DNA of 58,238 nt from Bacteroidales bacterium (GCA_016295455.1 JAEDLE010000001.1:1-58238); one strand, 5' to 3'; shown: positions 35,047 through 45,222, numbered from the stretch's first letter. Translations and numbers: made by a program. The notes: generated by a model from the sequence alone, not told the origin.

Positions 35047-36344
35047 TATACCACCTCATACAGTTCCTGTCGAAGTTCGACATCCCGGGAGAAGCTCTCT
35101 TCACCCACCTGTCATCAAGGGCGATAATGGCATCCATAGCCTCGCTCCTGATAGCCTGGCTCGCGGGCAAGCGAATCATACGCTGGCTCCAGAAGAAGCA
35201 GATTGGAGAGACCATACGCGACCTCGGACTGGAAGGGCAGATGCAGAAGAAGGGCACCCCTACGATGGGCGGCATCATAATCATACTCGCCGTGGCCGTG
35301 TCGGCACTGCTCTTCTGCGACCTAACCAGCATATACAGCCAGCTGCTGCTCTTCACCCTGTTCTGGTGCGGGGCAATGGGCTTCGCGGATGACTACATCA
35401 AGGTCTTCCGCAAGAACAAGGAAGGGATGAGCGAGAGGTGGAAACTCATCCTTCAGGGCATACTCGGACTGGTTGTGGCGCTTACGGTCTGCTACAGCCC
35501 TGACATCGTGGTCAGGGAAAAGGTCATGGATGAGGATTCGACGATATACGTCAGGGATGCAGGAGACTCGCTATGCGTGAATTCAGAAAAGATAGTCAGC
35601 AGCGGACAGTGGAAGGATGAGAATGTGGTAAAGAGCACCAAGACCACCATCCCGTTCGTAAAAAGCCACGAGTTCGACTATGCCATGCTCTCCCCTTTCA
35701 AGGGCGCGTTGGGATGGTACTTCAAGTGGGCCATATACATGCTGATGATCATCATCGTCATCACGGCCTGCACCAACGGGGCGAACCTCACTGACGGGAT
35801 GGACGGGCTTTCGGCGGGGACATCCGCAATAGTCGCGGTCGTGCTTGGCATATTCGCCTGGCTGAGCGGCAACCTCGTCAACTCCGACTACCTGAACATA
35901 ATGTACATACCGGGAACCGGAGAGATTGCGGTCTTCATGTCCGCCTTCGTGGGCGCCCTGCTGGGCTTCCTCTGGCATAACGCCTTCCCGGCACAGGTAT
36001 TCATGGGAGATACCGGAAGTCTCACGATAGGAGGAATCATAGGAGTCTGCGCGGTGCTCATACGCAAGGAACTGCTGATGCCCCTGCTCTGTGGCATATT
36101 CCTGATGGAAAGCCTGTCGGTGATTCTGCAGAGGGGGTATTTCAAATATACGAAACGCAGGTACGGCGAGGGAAGGCGCATATTCCGCATGGCCCCGCTG
36201 CACCATCATTTCCAGAAGACGGGCATCCCGGCACTGCTCGGCAGACCGGCTAACGCGATACCGGAGGCGAAGATAGTAACCCGCTTCTGGATTATAGGGC
36301 TGCTGCTCGCGGTGGCAACACTCGCGATGCTGAAACTCAGATAG
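35043..36344 (+). CDS. mraY: Phospho-MurNAc-pentapeptide transferase MraY
   Basis: 433 residues, about ten transmembrane helices. It attaches phospho-MurNAc-pentapeptide to undecaprenyl phosphate (lipid I). GTPTMGG, the GFADDYIKV aspartates, NLTDGMDGLSAGTS and MAPLHHHFQ are conserved. Compared with about 360 residues in proteobacteria it carries a hydrophilic insertion (about residues 155-210), a length I associate with Bacteroidota MraY. It shares 4 bp with murE. Confidence 0.95.
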   Translation: MIYHLIQFLSKFDIPGEALFTHLSSRAIMASIASLLIAWLAGKRIIRWLQKKQIGETIRDLGLEGQMQKKGTPTMGGIIIILAVAVSALLFCDLTSIYSQLLLFTLFWCGAMGFADDYIKVFRKNKEGMSERWKLILQGILGLVVALTVCYSPDIVVREKVMDEDSTIYVRDAGDSLCVNSEKIVSSGQWKDENVVKSTKTTIPFVKSHEFDYAMLSPFKGALGWYFKWAIYMLMIIIVITACTNGANLTDGMDGLSAGTSAIVAVVLGIFAWLSGNLVNSDYLNIMYIPGTGEIAVFMSAFVGALLGFLWHNAFPAQVFMGDTGSLTIGGIIGVCAVLIRKELLMPLLCGIFLMESLSVILQRGYFKYTKRRYGEGRRIFRMAPLHHHFQKTGIPALLGRPANAIPEAKIVTRFWIIGLLLAVATLAMLKLR

Positions 36345-36371
36345 TTGTAGAATAAAAGATAGCATAAGCAT

Positions 36372-37712
36372 ATGGCAAGAATCGTGGTTCTAGGTGGAGC
36401 GGAAAGCGGAGTTGGCGCCGCTGTCCTGGCAAAGGTCAAGGGATTCGACGTGTTCCTCTCCGACAAGGGGAAGATAGCCGACAGCTACATCAGCATGCTC
36501 GAGAAGTGGGAGATACCCTACGAGCAGGGACAGCACAGCGAGGAGCTGATACTCAATGCCGACGAAATCGTCAAGAGTCCGGGCATCCCGGGCACCGCGC
36601 CCATGGTCAGGAAAGCGGAGGAGAAAGGCATACACATCATCTCCGAAATCGAGTTCGCGGCAAGGTACGACAGCGCGAAGAAGATCTGCATCACCGGAAG
36701 CAACGGCAAGACCACTACCACCTCGCTCATCTACTACCTGCTCCAGCAGGCGGGCCTGAACGTCGGCCTCGGCGGCAACATAGGCAAGAGCTACGCCCTG
36801 CAGGTGGCAACTGAGAAGTTCGATTATTACGTCCTGGAAATCAGCAGTTTCCAGCTGGACAACTGTTATGACTTCAGACCGGACATCGCGATTATCACGA
36901 ACATAACCCCCGACCATCTCGACAGATACGACCACAAGATGGAGAACTATGCCAGGGCCAAGTTCCGCATTGCCAGGAACCTCACCCCGGAGGACTGCTT
37001 CATCTTCGACTCGGACGACGAGATCACCATCAGGCATCTCGACGAAATCATAGTCAGGGCCAAGATGCTGCCTTTCTCCCAGAAGAAGGAACTCAACCAG
37101 GGCGCATATGTCAAGGACGAGAAGATAGTCGTGAAGTATGACGACAGCGAATGCGACATCTTCCTCGACGAACTCGCCCTCGGAGGCATACACAATGTGT
37201 ACAACTCGATGGCGGCGGCGCTCGCCGCCAAGGCGGCGGGCATAGACAACAAGGTGATACGCAACTCACTGGAGACCTTCCAGCCGATTGAGCACAGGCT
37301 CGAACCGGTGCTCAGCGTCAAAGGCGTGCTCTATGTGAACGACTCCAAGGCGACCAATGTGGACGCTGCCTGGTACGCCCTGGAATGCCAGAAGAAGCCG
37401 GTGGTATGGATAGTCGGAGGCACTGACAAGGGCAACGACTACTCCGTGCTGCTGCCGCTGGTCAGGGAGAAGGTCAAGGGCATAGTCTGCCTCGGACTGG
37501 ACAACAGGAAGATACACCAGGCCTTCGAAAGCGTGGTGGGCAGCGGGAGGATGGTGGACGTGAAGTCCGCTGACGAGGCCGTGAAGGAGGCCAGCAGGAT
37601 GGCATCCGACGGGGATGTCGTGCTCCTGAGCCCCTGCTGCGCAAGCTTCGACCTCTTCACCTGCTACGAAGACCGCGGTGAAAAGTTCAAGGAAGCGGTG
37701 AGGAATCTGTAA
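36372..37712 (+). CDS. murD: UDP-MurNAc-L-Ala:D-Glu ligase MurD
   Basis: 446 residues. The N-terminal substrate domain starts RIVVLGGAESGVGAA. The ATP loop ITGSNGKTTTTSLIYYL, the ITPDHLDRY block and VNDSKATNVDAAWYAL are intact. It adds D-Glu to UDP-MurNAc-L-Ala, the step after MurC. It begins 27 bp after mraY, the largest gap within the core dcw run; the start codon follows CAT (CATATG). Confidence 0.95.
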   Translation: MARIVVLGGAESGVGAAVLAKVKGFDVFLSDKGKIADSYISMLEKWEIPYEQGQHSEELILNADEIVKSPGIPGTAPMVRKAEEKGIHIISEIEFAARYDSAKKICITGSNGKTTTTSLIYYLLQQAGLNVGLGGNIGKSYALQVATEKFDYYVLEISSFQLDNCYDFRPDIAIITNITPDHLDRYDHKMENYARAKFRIARNLTPEDCFIFDSDDEITIRHLDEIIVRAKMLPFSQKKELNQGAYVKDEKIVVKYDDSECDIFLDELALGGIHNVYNSMAAALAAKAAGIDNKVIRNSLETFQPIEHRLEPVLSVKGVLYVNDSKATNVDAAWYALECQKKPVVWIVGGTDKGNDYSVLLPLVREKVKGIVCLGLDNRKIHQAFESVVGSGRMVDVKSADEAVKEASRMASDGDVVLLSPCCASFDLFTCYEDRGEKFKEAVRNL

Positions 37713-37730
37713 TACGGAAGAGAACAGGCA

Positions 37731-39101
37731 ATGGCGAAGAAAACAAAGAATGCGGGATGGTTCTGGAACTTCATGGAAGGGCTCCAGGGGGACAAGGTGG
37801 TCTGGATGATACTCCTTATCCTGGTGATGCTCTCCATCCTCGCCATATCCTCATCCACCCCCCTGCTCGCCCTCCAGAACGACACCACCAGGGCCGAAAT
37901 CATCAAGGAACAGCTCTTCGTGGTGGGACTGGGACTGCTGGCGGTCGTCGCCATATACAATTTCAAGAACATCGAGAAGATGATGTCCCTGTCGAAATGG
38001 GGTTTCCTCATATGCCTGGCGATGCTCATCTTCATAGCGGTGCCGCTCAAGATCGGACCGATAAAGGCTGTGGAGATAAACAACGCGACAAGGGCGATCA
38101 GCGTATTCGGACTGCAGCTGCACGTCTATGAATTCACCAAAGTGCTGATGGTGATGTACCTTGCCTGGGCCGTGGATGCGGTCAGAAGGGATGACCTTCC
38201 GCTCGCCAACAGGCTTGCAGCCACCTCCTGGGGCGGTTTCTTCGCAAGAAAATCCTGGAAATACCTGCTCTACATCTTCGGACCGATACTGACAGTCAGC
38301 GTGCTGATACTCAAGGGCAGTGTCTCCAGCACCATATTCATAGGAGGAATAATGTTCATCACCGTGCTGGTGGGAGGCATAAAGCTGAAGTACCTGATGC
38401 CGTATGCGGCGATCGCGGTGGTCCTGATGGCATTGTGCGTCGGCCTGTACTTCGCTTCGGACGGGGCGATGTTCGGCAGGGTGGGAACGGCAATGGAACG
38501 CATCTCGCGCCACAGCGAGGACCCTATGGAATCCCTGCTGAAGCACAAACGCGGCACGGCGGAATTCCAGGACGTGCTGGACATGATCAAGCAGCCGGTA
38601 AGCGCGAAAGTCGCCATAAGCGAGGCGGGATTCTTCGGCAAAGGAGTCGGCCGCAGCACCCAGAGATACGTCGTCCCGATCATGTTCGAAGACTATATGT
38701 TCAGTTTCATAGTCGAGGAATATGGCATATTGGGAGCCCTGCTGGTGATAGTGCTCTACGCCAGTCTCCTGGCCAGAGGCTCGCTGATAGTGAAGAAATG
38801 CAACCGGGCGTTCGAACGCACGGCGATCGCGGGACTGGTCATACTCATCTCGGGGCAGGCATTCATGCATATGCTGATAAACGTGGACCTGGGGCCGCTG
38901 ACAGGACAGACCCTGCCTATGATAAGCCACGGCAAGAGCTCCTTCCTGGCCTTCAGCATGGCATTCGGCATAATCCTGTCCATCAGCCGTGTTGCGAAGA
39001 AGAGGATGGACAAGCTCTCGGACGACGCGGACGCGATAGTAAGGAGAAACGACGAGGTCAGGGACGGACTCAGCGACCTCAATGATTTTGAAAGCAACTA
39101 G
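37731..39101 (+). CDS. ftsW: Septal peptidoglycan polymerase FtsW (SEDS family)
   Basis: 456 residues with about ten transmembrane helices. SEDS motifs include FGLQLHVYEFTKVLMVMYLA, GVGRSTQRYVVPIMFEDYMFSFIVEEYG and a C-terminal TGQTLPMISHGKSSFLAFSMAFG. It polymerises lipid II at the septum with FtsI. It ends three bases before the murG-murC start codon. Confidence 0.93.
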   Translation: MAKKTKNAGWFWNFMEGLQGDKVVWMILLILVMLSILAISSSTPLLALQNDTTRAEIIKEQLFVVGLGLLAVVAIYNFKNIEKMMSLSKWGFLICLAMLIFIAVPLKIGPIKAVEINNATRAISVFGLQLHVYEFTKVLMVMYLAWAVDAVRRDDLPLANRLAATSWGGFFARKSWKYLLYIFGPILTVSVLILKGSVSSTIFIGGIMFITVLVGGIKLKYLMPYAAIAVVLMALCVGLYFASDGAMFGRVGTAMERISRHSEDPMESLLKHKRGTAEFQDVLDMIKQPVSAKVAISEAGFFGKGVGRSTQRYVVPIMFEDYMFSFIVEEYGILGALLVIVLYASLLARGSLIVKKCNRAFERTAIAGLVILISGQAFMHMLINVDLGPLTGQTLPMISHGKSSFLAFSMAFGIILSISRVAKKRMDKLSDDADAIVRRNDEVRDGLSDLNDFESN

Positions 39102-39104
39102 AAA

Positions 39105-41621
39105 ATGGGATACAGAGCCATAAGGATAATGATAAGCGGAGGCGGCACGGGAGGACACATCTTCCCTGCTGTCTCCATCGCGGACAGTCTCAAGGAGTTG
39201 AACCCTGAGAACGAGATACTCTTCGTGGGCGCGGAAGGAAAGATGGAGATGGAGAAGGTGCCGGCGGCAGGCTACCGCATCATCGGTCTCCCCATGGTCG
39301 GGCTCCAGAGACAGCTCAGCCTGAAGAACATCATCAACGACATCCAGGTGCCGTTCAGGCTCGCCTCAAGTCTAAGGAAGGCAGGCCGGCTCATCAGGGA
39401 ATTCCGTCCGGACATAGTCATAGGTGTGGGAGGATATGCCAGCGCTCCCCTGCTCTGGAGTGCCCAGCGAAAAGGTATCCCTACCCTGATCCAGGAACAG
39501 AACGGCTTCGCGGGACTGGCCAACAGGATACTCGGCAGGAAGGCCGGCTGCATATGCGTGGCATATGACGGTATGGAAAGATTCTTCCCTGCCGACAGGA
39601 TAGTCAAGACCGGCAACCCGATAAGGAAAGAGATGGCGCCCGCAAGCGGAGAACTCCGGCTCGAAGCCTGCCGCCACTACGGTCTCGACCCGCAGAAGAA
39701 GCACATCTTCGTCGTGGGAGGAAGCCTCGGCAGCCTCACCCTCAACAACGCGATGAAAGTCTGGATCTCCGAAGGATGCACAGGCGCGGCCGAAGTCGAG
39801 GTAATATGGCAGTGCGGCCGCTACTACAAAGCCGGCATCGACGCCTTCATGGAAGAGGCAGCCGCAAAAGGCACCGGTGACGGACTGCTCTCACACATAA
39901 GACATTACGACTTCATATCCCGTATGGATCTGGCATATGCCGCCGCGGATCTGGTGATTTCCCGTTCGGGGGCCAGCACCGTCTCGGAGCTCTGCGCCAT
40001 CCACAAGCCCGCCATATTCGTGCCTTCACCTAACGTCGCCGAAGACCACCAGACACACAATGCCATGGCCCTGGTAAGCAAGGGAGCTGCAGAGATTGTG
40101 AAGGACGCCGACGCCGAAAGCCAGATGATGGCCAAGGCGCTGTACCTGCTCAAGGACAGCGCGCGGCTCAGGGAAATGGAAAAGAACATCGCGGCGCTTG
40201 CGCTGCCCGACGCCGGCATGACCATAGCAGAGAAAGCCTACGGCCTCATCTCCGGGGAACACGGCTGCACGAAGGTCTATTTCATAGGCATAGGAGGTAT
40301 CGGAATGAGCGCCATAGCCCGTTACTACAAGTTCAGGGGTTACTCCGTCTCAGGCTACGACAGGACCGAGTCCGAACTCACGCGCAAGCTCGTGGCTGAA
40401 GGGATACCGGTACATTATGACGACGACCCTACCCGCATACCCGCCGACGTGGCCGGCACCCTCGTGGTCTACACCCCCGCAGTGCCTGAAAGCCTCGGCG
40501 AACTGCGCCACGCCAGGGAGAAAGGCTACCGTGTCATCAAGAGAAGCAGGATGCTCGGGGAAATAGCGGCCTCACACCGCTGCCTCGCCGTATCCGGAAC
40601 CCACGGAAAGACGACCACCAGCACCCTGCTCGCGCATATGCTGACCCACAGCGGCGAAGGCTGCTCCGCCTTCCTCGGAGGCATATCCAGGAACTACGGT
40701 ACGAATATGCTGGTGTCCCGCGGAGAGATGATGGTGGCTGAGGCGGACGAGTTCGACCGCTCCTTCCTCCAGCTCTATCCCGAGATAGCCGTGATAACTG
40801 CGATGGACCCGGACCATCTTGACATATACGGTGACGTGGAGAGCTACAGGCAGGCGTTCCGCGACTTCGCCGCCCAGGTAAGCGCCCATCTGGTGATAAA
40901 GAAGGGACTGCCCCTGGGAGAGTCCGGCACCAGTGCGAAAATCTGGACCTACAGCCTCAGCGACGCTGACGCCGACTTCCACGCCGAAAACGCCGGTCCG
41001 GACCGCTTCGGCCACTTCGTATTCGACCTCGTGAGCCCGCTGGGACGCATTGAAGGCATCAGGGCCGGAATTCCGGGAAGATTCAACGCGGAGAACAGCC
41101 TCGCCGCGGCGGCGGTGTGCCAGCTCCACGGAATGGACCCGGAAAAGATAAAGGACGGCATCTCCAGCTACGAAGGAGTGAAGAGACGCCTTGAAATGCA
41201 TCTGAATACGGAAAAAATAACGTATATTGACGACTATGCCCATCACCCTCAGGAACTCGAGTCCGCGATAGGGTCGATAAGGGAGATGTTCCCGTCGAGG
41301 AAGATCACCGCGGTGTTCCAGCCGCACCTCTACACCAGGACCAGGGACTTCGCGGAAGGCTTCGCACAGGCGTTGAGCCTGGTGGACAAGCTGATACTCC
41401 TCGACATATACCCGGCAAGGGAGGAACCCATCCCCGGAGTCGGTCCGGAACTGATCTTCGACAAGGTCAGCGCCCCGCAGAAGGTGATGCTGCACAGAAA
41501 TGAACTTATGGAATACCTCGGGACCGAAGACATCGACGTGCTGGTGACCTTCGGGGCCGGTGACATCGACAGGTTCACGGGAGAGATAACGCATATGCTT
41601 GAGAAGAGAGCAGGAATATGA
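39105..41621 (+). CDS. murG-murC: MurG-MurC fusion: lipid II GlcNAc transferase plus UDP-MurNAc:L-Ala ligase
   Basis: A single 838-residue frame with no internal stop. Residues 1 to about 385 are complete MurG (GGGTGGHIFPA, IGVGGYASAPLL, IQEQNGFAGLANRIL, VVGGSLGSLTLN, SRSGASTVSELCA, SPNVAEDHQTHNA). Residues about 389-838 are complete MurC (VYFIGIGGIGMSAIARYY, P-loop GTHGKTTTS about 499-507, AEADEFDRSFL, MDPDHLDIYG, PGRFNAENSLAAAA, YIDDYAHHPQEL). The junction (ISGEHGCTKVYF) has almost no linker and no Met. MurC makes UDP-MurNAc-L-Ala in the cytosol; MurG adds GlcNAc to lipid I at the membrane. The order matches the normal murG, murC positions. ftsQ overlaps its end by 4 bp. Confidence 0.95.
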   Translation: MGYRAIRIMISGGGTGGHIFPAVSIADSLKELNPENEILFVGAEGKMEMEKVPAAGYRIIGLPMVGLQRQLSLKNIINDIQVPFRLASSLRKAGRLIREFRPDIVIGVGGYASAPLLWSAQRKGIPTLIQEQNGFAGLANRILGRKAGCICVAYDGMERFFPADRIVKTGNPIRKEMAPASGELRLEACRHYGLDPQKKHIFVVGGSLGSLTLNNAMKVWISEGCTGAAEVEVIWQCGRYYKAGIDAFMEEAAAKGTGDGLLSHIRHYDFISRMDLAYAAADLVISRSGASTVSELCAIHKPAIFVPSPNVAEDHQTHNAMALVSKGAAEIVKDADAESQMMAKALYLLKDSARLREMEKNIAALALPDAGMTIAEKAYGLISGEHGCTKVYFIGIGGIGMSAIARYYKFRGYSVSGYDRTESELTRKLVAEGIPVHYDDDPTRIPADVAGTLVVYTPAVPESLGELRHAREKGYRVIKRSRMLGEIAASHRCLAVSGTHGKTTTSTLLAHMLTHSGEGCSAFLGGISRNYGTNMLVSRGEMMVAEADEFDRSFLQLYPEIAVITAMDPDHLDIYGDVESYRQAFRDFAAQVSAHLVIKKGLPLGESGTSAKIWTYSLSDADADFHAENAGPDRFGHFVFDLVSPLGRIEGIRAGIPGRFNAENSLAAAAVCQLHGMDPEKIKDGISSYEGVKRRLEMHLNTEKITYIDDYAHHPQELESAIGSIREMFPSRKITAVFQPHLYTRTRDFAEGFAQALSLVDKLILLDIYPAREEPIPGVGPELIFDKVSAPQKVMLHRNELMEYLGTEDIDVLVTFGAGDIDRFTGEITHMLEKRAGI

Positions 41622-42400
41622 ACAGACCGCTGCGCATAGCCATATCCGCAGTCGCCCTCGCGGCAGTGCTGTCGGTGCTCGTGCCCCTTTCCGTAAGAAG
41701 CGGACGGGAGCGCGCCGAGATCACCTGTGACAGCCTGGACGTGAAGATCCATGACGCCCGCAGGAAAGGCTTCGTGACGCAGGCGGACGTGACTCAGGCC
41801 ATAGCCTCGGGCTACGGGCAGTGCAGGGGAAGGAAACTCGAGAGCATAAGCCTCGCGACCATCGAGGAGATATGCTCCAACCTGAGCGCCGTCGAGAAAA
41901 GCCAGGCCTACGTCACCCGCGACGGAGTGCTGCACATAGATATAGAACAGCGCGACCCCGTGCTCAAGTTCATCACCCCGGACGGAGGCTACTACGCCGA
42001 CGGCAAAGGCTTCATATTCCCCCTTGTCAAGGGATATGACGACAGGCTCACGGCAATCGAGGGACCCAACCCGCTGAGCATCCCGCCGGGCTACAAGGGA
42101 CTGCCCGGGAGTGAGAGGGAAAGAAGCTGGCTGGAGGGCCTGCTGGAACTGAACGATGCCCTGGGCTCATCCAGGACCTGGAAGGGAGCCTTCTCCAGGA
42201 TACAGAGCGACGCGGGCGGCGAACTGACCCTGCATCCGGTGAAGGGCAAGGAAAAGTTCCTCTTCGGAAAGCCCTCGGAGATAGAAGACAAGCTCCGCAG
42301 GGTGGAGGATTATTACAGGTACATAGTCCCGGAAAAGGAAGAAGGCTGGTACCGTACGGTGAATGTGAAATACGACGGACAGATAGTCTGCAGAAGATAA
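41618..42400 (+). CDS. ftsQ: Division protein FtsQ/DivIB-like
   Basis: 260 residues. One N-terminal transmembrane helix (about 5-24) is followed by a POTRA-like region (about 30-95) and a beta domain with HIDIEQRDPVLKFITPDGGYYADGKGFIFPL, the FtsQ signature. It links FtsA/FtsZ to the septal synthase through FtsL/FtsB. It starts inside the murC stop (ATGA) and ends 8 bp before ftsA. Confidence 0.88.
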   Translation: MNRPLRIAISAVALAAVLSVLVPLSVRSGRERAEITCDSLDVKIHDARRKGFVTQADVTQAIASGYGQCRGRKLESISLATIEEICSNLSAVEKSQAYVTRDGVLHIDIEQRDPVLKFITPDGGYYADGKGFIFPLVKGYDDRLTAIEGPNPLSIPPGYKGLPGSERERSWLEGLLELNDALGSSRTWKGAFSRIQSDAGGELTLHPVKGKEKFLFGKPSEIEDKLRRVEDYYRYIVPEKEEGWYRTVNVKYDGQIVCRR

Positions 42401-42408
42401 GGAAGAAT

Positions 42409-43932
42409 ATGGAAGAACGTTACATTGCGGCCGTTGACCTCGGCTCCTCGAAGATAGCGCTGACTGTTGCGAGGATCAGCGGGAATGACATACAGATACA
42501 GTACTACCGCGAGACTCCTTCTGACGGAATCCGCAACAGCGAGGTGTACAATCCGCAGAAGGCGACAGAGCCCATCAGGAAGGCCATACGCGACGCGGAA
42601 CAGGAACTGAAGATACAGATACTCCAGGCCGTGGTCTGCCTCCCGCGCTGCGAAGTGCGCCAGGAGAACAACAGCGCCAAGGCGCAGAGGAGCATGCCCG
42701 ACGAATGCATCAGCAGCGAGGAGGTCGAGGAGCTCAAGAGCCTCGCGCAGGACGCGTATCCGAACATAGACAGCGAGAAGGAATGCCTATATGGAGCTGT
42801 GGCACAGTCATTCGACTGCGACGACAATTTCCAGGTCGTGGAGAACGACATAGTCGGCATGGTCAGCCATGAGTTCACCGGCAACTTCAAGCTCTTCATA
42901 GGCAAGAAGAGGTCGGTCAAGACCATAGACAAGGTTTTCAACAACCTGGGCATAGCAATTGCCAAGAAATACTTCACGCCTGATGCCACGGCCAAGGCCG
43001 TGCTCACTTCGGACGAGATGGAATCCGGAGTAGCCCTGCTCGACTTCGGCGGGGGCGCGACTTCCGTCACCATATACAAGGGAAAGATACTCAGGCACTA
43101 TGCCTGCATTCCGTTCGGAGGAAAGAGCATCACCTGTGACATACGGAACGAATGCACGATATCCGAGGAACTGGCGGAGAACATCAAGATGGCCTTCGGC
43201 GCATGCATGCCGGACAAACTCCTGAACCTCTCCGAGAAGATCATCCAGATTGAAGGCGAGGAAGGCATGAGAGGGCCGAAACAGATACCGGTGCAGTACC
43301 TCTCGGAGATAATCACCGCAAGGGAGAAGGAAATCATCGACGCGATGCTCTATGAAATCCAGATGAGCGGTCTTGCCGATTCCCTGCGCAGCGGAGTGGT
43401 CATCACCGGAGGCGGCGCCAGCCTTGCCAACCTGGCCTCATACCTGAGGGAATGCTCAGGATACAACGTGAGGGTCGGCATCCCGCGCCCTCTCTTCTCC
43501 GCCGACAGCAGCCTGCCGGTCAGGAGCACCTCTGCGGCCTGCTCGATAGGTATGATACTCTCGGCCAAGGCCGAACCTCTGCTCAACTGCATCAACCCGG
43601 CACCGGAAGAAGCGCTTTCGGAGGATGACCCGGGCAGGGTGGAGATCGATGACGTAGTGGACGTGGTGAGCGTTGAAGAAGCAGTGCCTCAGACACTTGA
43701 AACGGAAACGGCTGCTGAAGGTCCGGTTGCCGGAGAAGCCGTTGCTGAAGAAACGGAAAAGAAGGAGCAGGGAAAGGAAGACGCGGTCGGGAAAGACTCC
43801 GAAAAAACGACAGGCCAGACAGGAAAACATGGTGGCCACCGCAACAGGAAACCGTCAATGCTGACGGTGACCTGGCTCAAGCTCAGGGGCAAACTGGAAG
43901 ACATGTACGAGAACGTCGGTAAAGAACAGTAG
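42409..43932 (+). CDS. ftsA: Division protein FtsA with long acidic C-terminal extension
   Basis: 507 residues. The actin-like core has AAVDLGSSKIALTVARI (phosphate 1), ALLDFGGGATSVTIYKG and VVITGGGASLANL. After about residue 400 there is a Glu/Ala/Val-rich then Lys-rich linker of about 75 residues before a terminal amphipathic helix (LTVTWLKLRGKLEDMYENV) that should bind the membrane. FtsA anchors FtsZ. It lies 5 bp before ftsZ. Confidence 0.94.
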   Translation: MEERYIAAVDLGSSKIALTVARISGNDIQIQYYRETPSDGIRNSEVYNPQKATEPIRKAIRDAEQELKIQILQAVVCLPRCEVRQENNSAKAQRSMPDECISSEEVEELKSLAQDAYPNIDSEKECLYGAVAQSFDCDDNFQVVENDIVGMVSHEFTGNFKLFIGKKRSVKTIDKVFNNLGIAIAKKYFTPDATAKAVLTSDEMESGVALLDFGGGATSVTIYKGKILRHYACIPFGGKSITCDIRNECTISEELAENIKMAFGACMPDKLLNLSEKIIQIEGEEGMRGPKQIPVQYLSEIITAREKEIIDAMLYEIQMSGLADSLRSGVVITGGGASLANLASYLRECSGYNVRVGIPRPLFSADSSLPVRSTSAACSIGMILSAKAEPLLNCINPAPEEALSEDDPGRVEIDDVVDVVSVEEAVPQTLETETAAEGPVAGEAVAEETEKKEQGKEDAVGKDSEKTTGQTGKHGGHRNRKPSMLTVTWLKLRGKLEDMYENVGKEQ

Positions 43933-43937
43933 AAAAA

Positions 43938-45209
43938 ATGAACGAACAGGATTATATGACACCGGAATTCGTGGCGTCCGACTGGACCGAGGAGAATTCC
44001 ATAATCAAGGTCATCGGTGTGGGCGGAGGCGGCTGCAACGCTGTCACCTATATGTACAACCAGCACATCGAGGGCTGCAACTTCATAGTCTGCAACACTG
44101 ACAACCAGGCGCTCAACAAGAGCAACGTTCCCTGCAAGATACAGCTCGGGGAAGGCCTGGGAGCGGGAACCAACCCCATCAAGGGCCGCAATGCGGCGCT
44201 CGAGTCCCAGGACGAGATACGCGCCAAGGTGATAGACACGGGCACCCAGATGCTCTTCATCACGGCCGGAATGGGCGGAGGCACCGGAACAGGCGCATCC
44301 CCGGTCATAGCCAAGATGGCCAAGGAAAAGGGCATACTGACGGTCGGAGTCGTGACCATCCCGTTCAGGCACGAGGGTGACGACTTCCTCGCCAAGGCCG
44401 TGGACGGCATCCACGAACTCGAGAACAACGTGGACAGCCTCCTGATAATCAACAACGAAAAACTCTACGAATACTTCGGCAACCAGCTCGTCCAGGACGC
44501 CTTCCCGAAGGCCGACGAGGTGCTGGCGACCGCAGTGCGCGGAATCATAGAACTCATCACCAAGTCCGGATTCATCAACGCTGACTTCGAAGACGTGAAG
44601 ACCATGATGAAGAACAGCGGCATGGCCCTGATGGGTTGCGGAGTCGGAAGCGGTCCAAACAGGATAGAAGACGCGGTCAGGGGCGCTCTCGAATCCCCTC
44701 TGCTGAACGATTTCGACCTCAAGACCAGCAAGAACCTGCTCATCAACATCACCGTGGGCAAGAACGACAAGGGACTGAGGATGGACGAGCACGGCAAAAT
44801 CATAGACCTCATCACCGAATACACCGGAAAGGTCAACAAGTTCAAGAGAGGGCTCATCTACGAGGAAGACCCTGAATGGGGCGACAAAATCAGCATAACC
44901 GTCATAGCCACAGGCTTCAAGATGAACCTCATCGGACTTACGGGAAATGACGTCGGCAAGCTCATACTCATAGACAGGGACTTCGTCTATGACCCTGAGC
45001 TGAGCAGCGAGAACGGGGAGATAATACTGCCCGAGGAGAACATAAGCATAGACAAGGTGGGCTACAACACGGCCGCCAACAGCCGCAGGTTCCGCTTCGG
45101 ACCGGAAGACAAGCCGGTGCTCCTCCTGGAACCCGGCCAGAACAAGGCGATGCTCGAGGACATAGCCGCAATCAGGCGCAACCACAAGCCGAAAAGAACT
45201 GAAGAATAA
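43938..45209 (+). CDS. ftsZ: Tubulin-like division GTPase FtsZ
   Basis: 423 residues. GTP-binding GVGGGGCNAV, the tubulin signature GMGGGTGTGASP and TIPFRHEG are canonical, as is the T7 loop INADFEDVKTMM. The C-terminal tail is short; the last conserved patch is LEDIAAIRRNHKPKR, presumably the FtsA-binding peptide. It forms the division ring and closes the classical dcw order. Confidence 0.96.
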   Translation: MNEQDYMTPEFVASDWTEENSIIKVIGVGGGGCNAVTYMYNQHIEGCNFIVCNTDNQALNKSNVPCKIQLGEGLGAGTNPIKGRNAALESQDEIRAKVIDTGTQMLFITAGMGGGTGTGASPVIAKMAKEKGILTVGVVTIPFRHEGDDFLAKAVDGIHELENNVDSLLIINNEKLYEYFGNQLVQDAFPKADEVLATAVRGIIELITKSGFINADFEDVKTMMKNSGMALMGCGVGSGPNRIEDAVRGALESPLLNDFDLKTSKNLLINITVGKNDKGLRMDEHGKIIDLITEYTGKVNKFKRGLIYEEDPEWGDKISITVIATGFKMNLIGLTGNDVGKLILIDRDFVYDPELSSENGEIILPEENISIDKVGYNTAANSRRFRFGPEDKPVLLLEPGQNKAMLEDIAAIRRNHKPKRTEE

Positions 45210-45222
45210 AAAAGACAACCAT

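Noticed and set aside
40200..40320. Frameshift or missed stop joining separate murG and murC
   Set aside because: Both halves stay in frame through the junction with conserved residues on either side. An assembly error would need to delete a stop and start precisely. It should still be confirmed from reads.
45060..45209. Truncated FtsZ tail
   Set aside because: The linker is short, but a basic, conserved-looking terminal peptide (IAAIRRNHKPKR) is present and the length is near normal for the phylum.
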